This document shows positions 48,698 to 59,928 of a stretch of 64,000 bases of DNA, piece by piece (positions within the stretch are counted from its first letter, which is position 1; every line of letters begins with the position of its first letter). The notes beneath the pieces are model-generated. The model had not been told where the DNA came from. It ran no database searches and was given only the letters and a program-made list of their open reading frames with translations. This stretch comes from Mayamaea pseudoterrestris (taxonomy: Eukaryota > Bacillariophyta > Bacillariophyceae > Sellaphorales > Sellaphoraceae). The DNA lies in NCBI GenBank assembly GCA_027923505.1, contig BROI01000021.1:558001-622000 (forward strand), given 5' to 3'. The position numbers and the translations under genes were made by a program.

Positions 48698-49758
48698 CTA
48701 CACCATCTCCGACGCTCGCTCCCCAGCCGCAAGTAGCAGCGGATCTGAAAGAGTTTCATCGTTTGTGTCGCGTTCGTCGCCGATATGATATTGTGGCTGT
48801 TCTGCGCACATTTGAATGTTGGCATTCGCAACGCTACCTCGTCCAAATATTATAACCTTGACTGATTCCATGGCATGAACAACGCATCGCACCGTTGTCC
48901 GTCCGCAGTTGCATTGTAGTTGGGGAAAATTGACGGAACTGCGTGTCAACGTTAGACCGCTGGGCGTGGCAGCAAATTGTGGTAGGCGTGCCAACCATTG
49001 GAGGCACCGCCACTGGTCCATATTCCTGAGCGTATCCTCGCTTGGTAAAACAAGCACGTCAAATATGCCATACAACTGAAAGTGCCCAGATATCATACCC
49101 GAAAGATGCCCCAAAAGCGACAAATTGGGCATGAATAGCTGTAGAACGACGAGTCTGCGGCGAACATATAGAACACAAGAAAAGACGAATAAGATGCTAA
49201 ACCATTCACTTTTGCCGACGTCAACACATGGAATAGCAATACCATCACTCACAATACCCATGGATATAACCAAGATGGGACGTTAACGAAACCAAACAAT
49301 GTCCTGTCTCCTCCAGCTCCCACCAAACTCGTTTCCAAGACCAACATGTGGAAGAGAACACCAGAGAATCCAGCGGCCTGTTGATACATGAGGGCATTAT
49401 ATGCAAATACGTCCGATGCAATAAGTGCCACAAGCAGATATATAAGGCTGGTGAACAGAATAGCCACTAACACTGACAAAAAATGGCGTATCGTCCCGAG
49501 CTCTCGCTCCAGCAGGCTGCTTAATGCCAATGTCGACACCATGTTCATGGTAATATGCAGCAGACCCCCATGATAGAGCGCACTTGTCATGATTCTGTAG
49601 TACTCGTGCAGAACGATGACGTTGTGAGGGCACATGGTTACTCGTTGGAGTGGTGGAGCATTGGCAATCGCCTGGACGAGATACAAAACGCAGCATAGGA
49701 CGATGACACCAAACGTCGTCGGCGGTAGTCTGCTCGATATTTCGTTGAAGCGGGACAT
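48698..49758 (-). CDS. Rhomboid intramembrane protease, RHBDD1-like
   Basis: Multi-pass serine protease, 320 aa. Exons 49758..49253 and 49154..48698 (98-bp intron, gtgagt...ccgcag). I chose this acceptor because the join gives LYPWVLLVVLQLFMPNLSLL, matching the family better than nearer AGs. Membrane helix 1 is FGVIVLCCVLYLVQAIA. HGGLLHITMNMVS is the amphipathic segment, GFSGVLFHMLV holds the catalytic Ser, and GHLSGMISGHF holds the catalytic His, so an active dyad is present. The soluble tail is cytosolic and lacks a motif I know. RHBDD1 proteins cleave unstable membrane proteins in ER quality control. Divergent from the cathepsin gene. Confidence 0.85.
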
Positions 49759-50293
49759 TGTGTGCTTAAGCGAGTGGCCATGCAGTGTGTCACAAATCGT
49801 GCCGATGACTCGACACTACCAGACGAGCCTGGTCTCAATTAAGTGCCATCAGGCACCCACCAACAATCCGGTCCTGGTCGCTCATTGTAAGCAAAGCACT
49901 GGTGGGCCAGCTATTCGCCAAGTGAGGTGCCAAGCTCCCACCAATTCTCCGAGTGGCGGTCGCCTGATCTTCATGCTAATCTGGTTTGCTACCGTAAGTT
50001 AGGTGCCAAGCTCCCGCCAACTGTCCATGTTATTAATGCCAGTCACCGGTATATAGGTTGGTACTGTAAGGTATAGCGGCATAAGTTCCCCATGTTTATC
50101 GCGTCCGTGGCGACCATGTCTGACCGGCAATACAATAATGCGACATGACGAGAAACGTCGCGTGCGCTTCCGCATTCGGGCGCGCCAGAATTCTGCTGCC
50201 CCTCTGTCAGTTCCATCACCGCACTTTTGAAGCGTCAACTATTCCGACAATCTAATCTGCTTTTGCATATCTGTGTTTATCACGATCATAATC
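49759..50293. other. Divergent spacer with a short repeat
   Basis: 535 bp between the rhomboid and cathepsin start codons, presumably both promoters. Contains the diverged direct repeat at 49920-50026. No coding feature. Confidence 0.5.
49920..50026. repeat. Two imperfect 31-bp direct repeats
   Basis: 49920-49950 and 49996-50026 share AGGTGCCAAGCTCCC and flanking bases, with about five mismatches in 31 bp; spacing 76 bp. A weaker relative (CACCCACCAACAATCC) lies near 49855. They may be promoter elements or remnants of a minisatellite. Confidence 0.55.
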
Positions 50294-51793
<1,500 letters not shown>

Positions 51794-52092
51794 GGGGAGT
51801 TGCCTCTGGCATGCAATACATAATTATAACAGTTGCTTTACAGTTTTTAAGGTAGTATAGGTCAGCAGCAGTGTCTATTGTACTTTGTCATCTCTTGCTG
51901 TTGGATATTAACCGGGTAGAGACTACTGGGTGACCCCGACTCGTTGAGACATTGGATGGCCACTATAGACTCGTTGTCAGAGCGTACGGAGGCCTTGATA
52001 CACTAAACTCGTCGGGTTGCTATTTACGGACGGTGCAGAATTCACGGTCAATGACCAATTCGCTTGGCACCAGGAACTCCTGATCAATTCCA

Positions 52093-53355
52093 CTATCTCA
52101 CTGCCTGCATGGTTCGTTCATAGACGTAAACACCTCGTATACTCCAATACGCCTCCTCCAAATCTTTTGGATTCGATCTGATGTATTCGTTGCAAGCTGC
52201 TATAGGGTCGTTTTCGTCGTCGGTCGAAAGTGCTGGACAGTCCATGAGAAATCTGTTCCCAGCCACGTTTCCGCAAAATGCCAAATTAAAAATGACACGG
52301 TGATTTAGAAAGTGATCGGCGGAGCAGCCAGTATCTTTTCCAATCGCAAAATATGCGTACGGAGTGTTCCAAGTCGTTGGATCCGGCTCGACTCGTTCCG
52401 GTTCATTTATAACGCTCGTCGTCATGGCATCCTTCAAATTCGCAGGTATTTCGTCCTGCGCCCAGACCCAAGACTTGATGTAGCGGTACGCTGGATCCCA
52501 TTCCAACGCATATACACCACCACCATTCCTATTGAAACCCTCTCCAATTGTATCATTGCGTGACTCGGCCACGACACATCCTTGGTTGCCCCACTGGTGC
52601 GCCGCCATGCTCCAGCAATTGTCGGCGGGAACGCTCGTATTATCGTCCAAGACTCCTGTCCACGTGTCTGGAATTCCACTCGCACGATCCCACACTCCAG
52701 TATGAGTCCAGGTTGGTACATGGGCGTACATGCTGCAAGATTCGGATGTATGAAGGGCCGTCTTGGCCGTGGACAGTGTATTGACTCCTTCGACAATGTC
52801 AATCTCGCCATGAATAGGCCACTGACCGTTGTCATCATCCGATAGCCAAAAAGCTGGCCATACTCCGCAACCTGCTGGTATGTGGGTAACATCAAGAATA
52901 AACAGTCCTCGTTTGAAGCGTCGCTTGCCTTCAAGTCGAAGGGATTCTCTGGGTCCTTCGGCGGTGGGTGCGGATTTCATTATAACTTCATCAGTCGTTT
53001 TATTTACTTGCACCAATTCCAATTCCTGGGCGCGCCGTTGAGCGACGTAATGGTTGTATCCAGCAGAGCCCAGTGTGTCGGCGCCCTCGTAGAAGTTGTA
53101 GTGGGAGAGAAAATGATCGCCGACTTGTCGCTCAATGAGCATGTACGGTCCAGTCGGTGCTTGCTTTAAGAAGCCATTCCAGAATAATCTGTCACGGCCA
53201 TATATAGCAGTTAGTGTTACCACTGTGAATAGAAGTGCGACGACAATGACAACTGGCCGACGTTGCGCGACAAAGTGGGAAGAATCGTCGCCATCGCCGT
53301 CGCCACCGAACGAAAATCCATTCATAAGCGGAGTATCTTCTCGAGGCGGCATCAT
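52093..53355 (-). CDS. GH16 endo-1,3(4)-beta-glucanase-like, type II membrane protein
   Basis: 420 aa, single exon. A short cytosolic N terminus precedes one membrane anchor (VVIVVALLFTVVTLTAIYG, ~residues 35-53). The GH16 jelly-roll faces the lumen or outside. The catalytic motif HGEIDIVEGVN has nucleophile and acid Glu (E-I-D-I-V-E). Family context: FILDVTHIPAGCGVWPAFWL, LHTSESCSMY, GNQGCVVAESRNDTIGEGFN, GGGVYALEWDP, HRVIFNLAFCGNVAGNRF. These resemble fungal secreted endo-1,3(4)-beta-glucanases more than plant XTHs. Diatoms store chrysolaminarin (a 1,3-beta-glucan) and make callose, so either could be the substrate; this is inference. 197-bp divergent spacer to the helicase. Confidence 0.9.
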   Translation of the reverse strand: MMPPREDTPLMNGFSFGGDGDGDDSSHFVAQRRPVVIVVALLFTVVTLTAIYGRDRLFWNGFLKQAPTGPYMLIERQVGDHFLSHYNFYEGADTLGSAGYNHYVAQRRAQELELVQVNKTTDEVIMKSAPTAEGPRESLRLEGKRRFKRGLFILDVTHIPAGCGVWPAFWLSDDDNGQWPIHGEIDIVEGVNTLSTAKTALHTSESCSMYAHVPTWTHTGVWDRASGIPDTWTGVLDDNTSVPADNCWSMAAHQWGNQGCVVAESRNDTIGEGFNRNGGGVYALEWDPAYRYIKSWVWAQDEIPANLKDAMTTSVINEPERVEPDPTTWNTPYAYFAIGKDTGCSADHFLNHRVIFNLAFCGNVAGNRFLMDCPALSTDDENDPIAACNEYIRSNPKDLEEAYWSIRGVYVYERTMQAVR

Positions 53356-53552
53356 TTAGAAGCCGTTGATGGTCCAGATGAGCGATTTGTAGGACCCAAA
53401 CGTCGACGACGAAGAAACGGTAATGAGGAAACGGATGATGGATGAGATGAAAACGTACGTGTCGAATCAGTAACGGTGCGATTAGGCGTGACTGCCGGTC
53501 ACACTGTCAAGACCAACCATTCCTTCAACTCGGCAACGCAGCGGCTTTCACC

Positions 53553-55337
53553 ATGGCGAGCCTCTACGGACAACGCAAGCGAAAGCGCAAGGTCGAATGT
53601 GATGTTAACATCGAGGACGAGAAACCGCCATCTTGCGAGGAAACGTTTACATTGAGTGAAATCGAAAATGCCAAGGAGAAGGAAAAGGAACAAGACGACA
53701 CGTCTCGCCAACCATCATTAGCAGGTTTAACAGAAGACATTTCGCTTCCATCCTGGGCTACTCTTGAAGATTTGGGTTTATCGTCGCCTCTGGTTGCAAT
53801 CTGTCGGCAGCTAGGATTCAAGCGACCGACTCCGGTGCAGCGAGCCATCATACCCTTTTTGCTGCAAAACGATTCGGCGCATGTACTGGCGCTAGCTGCA
53901 ACTGGCACCGGCAAAACAGCCAGTTTTGTCCTGCCCATTATTCATCGCTTGGTGACAGATCCCTACGGAATTTATGCCGTAGTGCTCACTCCAACCCGAG
54001 AACTTGCGAAACAGATCCACCAGCAAGTCATTGCGTTGGGGAGTGCCTACAACATCAAGTCTGCGTTGGTCGTTGGTGGACTCGACTCTGTCCGGCAATC
54101 CACTGAACTCGACCAGCGGCCACACTTTTGTGTCGCTACGGTTGGACGTCTGGCGCAGCTACTCAGAGGTCCGCAGCCGCCCAAACTGAGGAACGTTCGA
54201 TACATGGTACTGGACGAGGCGGACCGACTCCTTGCAACAAACAGTGGATTTGAACGAGATGTAGCCGAGCTATTGCTGCATTGTACGACGGAGCCTGTTC
54301 CTAACAATGCAACGGATGGATCAATTGTGGCGTCTGCACGAAAGAGGCGAACGAGTCAATGCCAGACGCTGTTGTTTTCGGCAACCATGACGAAAAGTTT
54401 GCAAGCGGTTGAAGAAATGGCTGGAGCTGGTCTTGGTCGATTGCCGCTACGTAAATTTGTCATTCCATTACATCATGATGTTGATGATTCGAGGAATATG
54501 AAATTATGTGTATCGACAATCACGCAAGGTGCAGAGCAGCCAGGGAACTCCGACGCTTCTTCGGACCCGACGCCAAAGATACCATCGGGTTTAAAGCAAG
54601 AGTACGTCTTCATGCCGTCGCGCGTACGCGATGCGTACCTACTCGTCGTTATCCGTACATTCATGGCTAATGCAGGAAGGCGGTTGAAACAGGAGTTCCC
54701 TCGACGCCATAAGGTTAACGATGTTAATGATGACGACGACAGTGAGGGAGGAAAAGCACGATCGGCCATTGTTTTCGTGTCAACTTGTGAGCGGGCTGGG
54801 TTCGTCTCTGGTCTTTTGAGCAATCTTGGAATTGATAATGTCGCACTTCATTCATTGCTTTCTCAAAATCGGCGAATGGCTGCTCTCGGGAAATTCAAGT
54901 CTCAAAGAGCGCGAGTTCTAGTCGCCACAGATGTTGCTTCTCGAGGTTTGGATATTCCAGCTGTAGATTTGGTCATCAACTCAGAGCTTCCTCGCTCTCC
55001 AGTTGCCTACGTGCATCGCGTGGGCCGCACTGCTCGGGCGGGACGCAGAGGAAGAGCTATAAGTCTAGTCGCCGAGTCCGACATTGGCTTGGTTCACGCT
55101 GCTGAGCGGATCTCTGGTCGAGCATTGGAAAAGTGTGCAGAAGTGACCGACGAGGCTGCGGTGAAGGTTCTCGGACCGGTCACTAAAGCAGCTCGACTGA
55201 CGCGAATTAAGTTGGACGAAGTCGGGTTCGATGAACTAGTGCATAAGTTTAAAGAGCGCAAAGCTAGAGACAAGAAGGAAAAAGAGCGTATAGAACGATG
55301 TCTTAAAAGAATGGAAAAGGCAAGTCTCGGTGACTGA
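53553..55337 (+). CDS. DDX49: DEAD-box RNA helicase DDX49/Dbp8
   Basis: Nucleolar ATP-dependent helicase for small-subunit rRNA processing, 594 aa, single exon, strong CACCATGG start. N-terminal basic KRKRKVE. Motifs: Q (GFKRPTPVQ), I (AATGTGKTA), Ia (PTRELA), Ib (TVGR, usually TPGR), II (DEAD), III (SAT), IV (IVFVST), V (ATDVASRGLDIP), VI (HRVGRTARAGR). DPYGIYAVVLTPTRELA and VGGLDSVRQSTEL closely follow DDX49. Between motif III and motif IV there is an extra ~60-residue Asp/Ser/Pro insertion. The C-terminal KERKARDKKEKERIERCLK is a basic coil. Convergent with GEN1, 64 bp apart. Confidence 0.93.
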   Translation: MASLYGQRKRKRKVECDVNIEDEKPPSCEETFTLSEIENAKEKEKEQDDTSRQPSLAGLTEDISLPSWATLEDLGLSSPLVAICRQLGFKRPTPVQRAIIPFLLQNDSAHVLALAATGTGKTASFVLPIIHRLVTDPYGIYAVVLTPTRELAKQIHQQVIALGSAYNIKSALVVGGLDSVRQSTELDQRPHFCVATVGRLAQLLRGPQPPKLRNVRYMVLDEADRLLATNSGFERDVAELLLHCTTEPVPNNATDGSIVASARKRRTSQCQTLLFSATMTKSLQAVEEMAGAGLGRLPLRKFVIPLHHDVDDSRNMKLCVSTITQGAEQPGNSDASSDPTPKIPSGLKQEYVFMPSRVRDAYLLVVIRTFMANAGRRLKQEFPRRHKVNDVNDDDDSEGGKARSAIVFVSTCERAGFVSGLLSNLGIDNVALHSLLSQNRRMAALGKFKSQRARVLVATDVASRGLDIPAVDLVINSELPRSPVAYVHRVGRTARAGRRGRAISLVAESDIGLVHAAERISGRALEKCAEVTDEAAVKVLGPVTKAARLTRIKLDEVGFDELVHKFKERKARDKKEKERIERCLKRMEKASLGD

Positions 55338-55401
55338 CGTTCAGATGATGAAATAGAAGAAAGAATTTTCTATCTAGCGGCATTGATAAATGTCTTCAGC
55401 T

Positions 55402-57528
55402 TTATGTAGTATGTGTGCGACGTGAAACCAACGGAGTGATCTTGATGTCCAATACTCCCATACGACAATAAAGTGGGTTATTCTGTGCCGATGATTCCTG
55501 GATTGGCAAATGTGCGGGTTCTCTCGAATTAGCGCAACGAATAAAGGGTGAACCATCATTATCGTCCTCGAATTGGATCCTTCGAGAGGTAGCAACTTCC
55601 TTTGCCGAGATCTCGAGCTGTGAGCCATCAATCTTGCCCGGCGGCTCGTTCGGAATGCTAGACGCCTCCTTTTTCATAGCGCAAAAGCTTCCAATAGGCC
55701 AGCCCATCAAGCGGGCTACGTCATCACTAATCTGGATCGTAGAAGTGTGTCGGCGGAGTCTTTTACGGTGAAGTCTAGCTAGCGCATGTGGGTCGGGGCG
55801 AACAGACTGAAAGAATCCCTGTCGCTTTTTTGATGTCCTCGTTAAAGCTTTCTTAGGTGCGTCGGATTTTTCATCGCCATCCTCTTGCCCGCCAAAGATA
55901 CTTTGTAAAAACTTTTGGCGTCGACGTTGCTCCGCGTCGCCTTGTTTTGTCCGCTCCTTTTTATCTTCGGTGTAATTGGAAAAGAGCCGGGGGAGAACGT
56001 CACGAAAACGCGCATCGAACAATGCTCGCTGCTCAATAGATAAATATTCAAAGCCATCAATGTCTACGCCTTCAGCGTCTGTTACTGTGGATGAAACTTT
56101 CCAAGCAACTTCATAGCATGGCACCTGATTGCGCACAATCATTTTGTGGATTCTTTGCGGGACGGGTAGTTCTCGTGCTCTTCGATACCCGTTTGAAGAC
56201 AGCGGCACCGATACGAGAAAGAGCTCACGTCGGGAAAGAAGTCGCGCAACATTGTCAATGACAAAATTCCGACTGGCTTCAAGCGCACGTCCCTTGATAA
56301 TAATTCGCCACGAAGCAAGATCGCGGAGTCGAGGGGGCGACATTTCTAAAGTTTCCGAAGTCACTTTCATCAATGACAAAGGAAGTTGATTGTCATTCGG
56401 TCGCAAGTAGTTATGGATCGCTCGCGTCGGGTCAAATGGTGGGTCCAGTTCGAGTGCCTTCCTTCGAAGTAAGTCTCGGAATTTGTCATCAGCTGAGAGT
56501 TCAAGGCAAGGCTCCCCTGCACTTGTACCACATTCCTCACACCCGTGTTTATTATGATTGAGCCTTGTTCCATTGTGACTGCAACGGGAGCAACAGCGCT
56601 CTTCGGTCTTATTGGCTTTGCTTTGCTTATATTTACCTCCACAAACTGCCACCCGAGACCAGGACAACAATTCATTCATGGCAGCTGTCTCTGCTGAAAG
56701 CGGAAAATCGAGCTGACATTTCCGAAGAAATCGCAATGCCTTGACCGACCCGACATTGTCCATACCGCATCCAACCATATCGCTTCCGGTTAAAATTGCA
56801 AAAGTAATCAAATCATTTCGACTGAGTGGTAGCGTTAATTTGTTGCTAACCGCATCATTTCCGTTGTCGGTACTGTCAATGCTCGCGTGTAGATCTTTTG
56901 AGTCGTAGCGCATAACCTTGCCATTCTCTAGATTCTCGAGCGAGAAATTTGTATACACTGTTGTCGCTCCAAATAGCAGGCAGTCACCATCATTTGATAT
57001 CACTCCATCGACAATTCCCCTCATGTTCAGCAATGCACAAAGTGCTTCGCCTTCAGCCTTGGCTCGGACAACTGGAACTCCTAAAAGCTCCAGAAGTTGT
57101 TGACACTCACTGCATGCCTTCCAGAAGGCAGTTCCACGCCGTCGCTTATGAAACTTATCATCTTCGCCGTGATCCCCGCGTATTCGTCGCTTTCCTTCGA
57201 TGACACAGACGAGCTTGGTTCCTAGGGACAACAACTTTATCGTCCGAGAGAAAACAAGGTGCAGATGTGGATTGCTATGATTTTCCTTGATTGCATGAGA
57301 TGTCAGTGCTTCACATATCCAAATGGACAAATCTATGGCTAAAGCCATCCGTCGCTTGTTGGGAGTGTCGGAGGCTTTGATCTGTCCGACATAGCGCGAG
57401 GCCAAAGAACGCGGCGGCTGGAGTCGTTGTCCGTTGTCAAATGGAATCCACTGCGCGATTTCGTTTGCCCCAACGGCTTTTCCGCATCTTGCCTTGTCCA
57501 AAACTTTCCAAAGAGATGCGACAGTCAT
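55402..57528 (-). CDS. GEN1: GEN1/Yen1-like Holliday-junction resolvase (XPG family)
   Basis: Structure-specific nuclease cutting Holliday junctions and flaps, 708 aa, single exon. Start at ATG 57528 because MTVASLWKVLDKARCG is the XPG N-terminal box; the longer frame begins with GTG. Catalytic acidic residues: LAIDLSIWICEAL, AKAEGEALCALL, ISNDGDCLLFG, LTGSDMVGCGMDNVG (XPG 'GCDY..GV.GIG' variant). A Cys/His cluster (CCSRCSHNGTRLNHNKHGC plus EECG) matches the same cluster in animal GEN1 (from memory), supporting the subfamily. A chromodomain-like segment with VPCYEVAWKV follows. The C-terminal ~180 residues are basic and disordered. Nuclear location likely. Confidence 0.87.
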   Translation of the reverse strand: MTVASLWKVLDKARCGKAVGANEIAQWIPFDNGQRLQPPRSLASRYVGQIKASDTPNKRRMALAIDLSIWICEALTSHAIKENHSNPHLHLVFSRTIKLLSLGTKLVCVIEGKRRIRGDHGEDDKFHKRRRGTAFWKACSECQQLLELLGVPVVRAKAEGEALCALLNMRGIVDGVISNDGDCLLFGATTVYTNFSLENLENGKVMRYDSKDLHASIDSTDNGNDAVSNKLTLPLSRNDLITFAILTGSDMVGCGMDNVGSVKALRFLRKCQLDFPLSAETAAMNELLSWSRVAVCGGKYKQSKANKTEERCCSRCSHNGTRLNHNKHGCEECGTSAGEPCLELSADDKFRDLLRRKALELDPPFDPTRAIHNYLRPNDNQLPLSLMKVTSETLEMSPPRLRDLASWRIIIKGRALEASRNFVIDNVARLLSRRELFLVSVPLSSNGYRRARELPVPQRIHKMIVRNQVPCYEVAWKVSSTVTDAEGVDIDGFEYLSIEQRALFDARFRDVLPRLFSNYTEDKKERTKQGDAEQRRRQKFLQSIFGGQEDGDEKSDAPKKALTRTSKKRQGFFQSVRPDPHALARLHRKRLRRHTSTIQISDDVARLMGWPIGSFCAMKKEASSIPNEPPGKIDGSQLEISAKEVATSRRIQFEDDNDGSPFIRCANSREPAHLPIQESSAQNNPLYCRMGVLDIKITPLVSRRTHTT

Positions 57529-57941
57529 GTTAATAACGGGAGAGGCTGACAAAGACAAGAAAGATCCAATCAGTACGTTGATTATGGTCACATTCGCGCG
57601 AGATGTCGGGGTCGTTTTCTCATGGCCGACTCGCTCGCCAGGCGCGCGCCCAGCCTGAGTAGCTATCCCCTACGAGCCAAAGCTGCTAATCAGAAGAAAA
57701 ATGGTGCATTGATATGAAATAAATATTGGACCACACCGATCGTAAATTTATTTGCATGATGCGTATATTGAGCGGTACGTCAGCCAGACATAAAACAACG
57801 GTGCACTATCGGCACTGATTACTTAAGAGATAAAGATGCGGTAAATTGTCGACTTCTGCAACGTAACATGCCTAACATGACACGCGATACAGCCAAGGGA
57901 CATGAACGTACAAGCTTGTTCGCATAATGTATTATAGCCAT
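57529..57941. other. Intergenic spacer
   Basis: Between the ENTH/ANTH gene stop and the GEN1 start codon, both on the minus strand. AT-rich in the half nearer the ENTH gene; no coding feature seen. Confidence 0.5.
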
Positions 57942-59696
57942 TTAGAATTCCTCGTCATCATAGTATTCCTCGTCGTCGTATTCATATTCATCGGCAAGGG
58001 CAGCAGCATTTTCTTCCGCCGCAGCATCCTTTTCCACTGGTGATAGAGCAGCAGGTTTCATCGATTCTCCATCCACAAGTCTAGCGACGTCGCTCTCGTC
58101 ATTATCGACTTCCTTATCAACCACTACGCTCTCTCCTCCCCCCAAAGATGCTTCAGTCTCTGCAGTACGTTCTTCTAAATTTAATCCTTTTTCCAATACA
58201 TCTCTTGAGACCGTGGTGCCCATCCGCGAAGGTAGGAACAAGCCAAATGCATCCAACTTTGGTGACGTCTTCTTCACCATGGAGCGCGTCTGGGGAAGAA
58301 GATCATCCTTGTAGAATGCGCACCATTTCTTAAGCAGAACTGGATCCGCTCCCTTGATATCGTCTTCTTTGAGCGCGCGGTTCAGCGCTACGGCAGTGGC
58401 GCTTGTCAGGGCAATTAGATCCGACGCGACCCGCTCAACGGCAAGGGCAGTATTTTCGCACTCTTCGCCGTCCTTTAGCTGACAAGCAACGCCCGCCTTG
58501 AGCAAAATCTCTGCTGCACCCAAATGCTCTTGTCTCAAGTTGGTGGATGTGATTGGCTTGGGTGGTTTTTTCTTGTCCACCTTGGGCAGCGTTCCTATTT
58601 CATCGAACATGCCACCAAAGCACTGCGCTCGCATGATAACATAGTGTGCATACCGCGACAAGAACGCGCGAAATTTGATATTCTCTGCATTTGTGTCACC
58701 AGCAAGTAGCTGCTTGGAATTGAAATATTTGTCTTTGCGCTTTAAGTCGCGCATCCGCCTCAATTCGCGAAGCCGCGCCTTCAAGGCTGGTGCATGATCA
58801 GGTGCACCATCACTGGAAAATCTATGAAGGATATATAACGCCTTGAGTGTGGTTCGCCAATCCTTCTCCGCCATTTTTGCCCAAAGCTTTCGCAAGACGG
58901 CATCGTAAATATCGTAGCGCGAGCTTATCTGGTACGTGACGCCCACCAGCCGCTCCACATGTTTTCCCTTTACGGGCGTGTCGTCTGGACGAGTTGACTT
59001 TAGCATGACTTGTTCAAGTTCTGAGCTAGTAAGTCCTTTTATGTCTCTGTAAAGATTGGAGGATAGACTCGAGGTTGACTCCTTGGCCGTTTTGATGGAA
59101 TTGATTGCAGCCGCCTTGAGCTTTTCTGGATCTGGTAGCGAGTTACGGAGTGCAGCAATCCCTCTCGTGAAAGCTGCAGGCTGTGGAGGGCCTCTTCCGT
59201 ACGGAACGACTGCACCCGGCGGACGGCGACCGGCTTTGCCAGGAGGAACCCTACGCGCCGGAGGACCGTTTCTCGATGGTGGCTGACGATAATCCGTTTC
59301 GTAGTCGTCATACTCTTCCTCCTCGACAAACCGAGACTTTGGAGCACGTCTTTTCGATACTACAGTGTTTCGCGCTGTCCGAGATGATGGTTGCGTAGGC
59401 CGGCGGCGGCTTTTCGTGTCGACGTAATCAAGTGTATCATCGTCATCCATGATTAACTCTTCCTCGTCCTCGTCATCAGCTACTAAACTGAGACCTTCGT
59501 CCAAAAACTCCTCATTGTCCTCCTCCTCTTGCATTATTTCTCTTGATCGCCTTGAAAGTGGTCCTCTTTTAGCAGTTGCAGCTGATCCCGATGATCGACC
59601 CACTGACGTTGTTGCTCGGGTCGGGCGCCTGGGCGCCTTTGCATCAACTGTCACTACGAGCAGAACCATCAGAAACGCCGCTATAATGGACTTCAT
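57942..59696 (-). CDS. ENTH/ANTH-domain protein with N-terminal signal peptide
   Basis: 584 aa, single exon. Starts with an evident signal peptide, MKSIIAAFLMVLLVVTVDA, followed by a basic KAPRRPTRATTS stretch. The next ~150 residues are disordered with strong acidic clusters and an Arg/Pro/Gly-rich segment (PPARRVPPGKAGRRPPG). From ~residue 215 comes an ANTH-type helical domain: SELEQVMLKSTRPDDTPVKG then KHVERLVGVT, RTTLKALYILHRFSSDG, RAFLSRYAHYVIMRA. The end is highly acidic (YEYDDEEYYDDEEF). ENTH/ANTH domains normally bind phosphoinositides and clathrin on the cytosolic side; a signal peptide is therefore odd. Signal peptide plus basic stretch without Phe at +1 would suit the diatom periplastidal compartment. 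Confidence 0.8.
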   Translation of the reverse strand: MKSIIAAFLMVLLVVTVDAKAPRRPTRATTSVGRSSGSAATAKRGPLSRRSREIMQEEEDNEEFLDEGLSLVADDEDEEELIMDDDDTLDYVDTKSRRRPTQPSSRTARNTVVSKRRAPKSRFVEEEEYDDYETDYRQPPSRNGPPARRVPPGKAGRRPPGAVVPYGRGPPQPAAFTRGIAALRNSLPDPEKLKAAAINSIKTAKESTSSLSSNLYRDIKGLTSSELEQVMLKSTRPDDTPVKGKHVERLVGVTYQISSRYDIYDAVLRKLWAKMAEKDWRTTLKALYILHRFSSDGAPDHAPALKARLRELRRMRDLKRKDKYFNSKQLLAGDTNAENIKFRAFLSRYAHYVIMRAQCFGGMFDEIGTLPKVDKKKPPKPITSTNLRQEHLGAAEILLKAGVACQLKDGEECENTALAVERVASDLIALTSATAVALNRALKEDDIKGADPVLLKKWCAFYKDDLLPQTRSMVKKTSPKLDAFGLFLPSRMGTTVSRDVLEKGLNLEERTAETEASLGGGESVVVDKEVDNDESDVARLVDGESMKPAALSPVEKDAAAEENAAALADEYEYDDEEYYDDEEF

Positions 59697-59928
59697 TCTC
59701 AGACAAGTGATGTTTGTAGTGTCGCGTTTACTGATGCTCCAGGAAAGGACTGATTCGAGAGGCAGGTCAACCTACCGTCGACGAGGAAGGAACGAATGAT
59801 TGCTGCTCGATGGAGCGATGCGGTTTTTGCCGCGTGGACGGACACCAACCATTCCCGTCAAGTCACTGAGTCACGATTCACCATTCATCGCGATCTTGCG
59901 CCTCGCTCATTCTTTTCTACTTTCTACC

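Noticed and set aside
56510-56610. Cys/His-rich insertion in the XPG nuclease, at first taken as a novel zinc finger
   Set aside because: The same C..C....H....GC..C pattern occurs in animal GEN1 as I recall it, so it supports the assignment and is not new.
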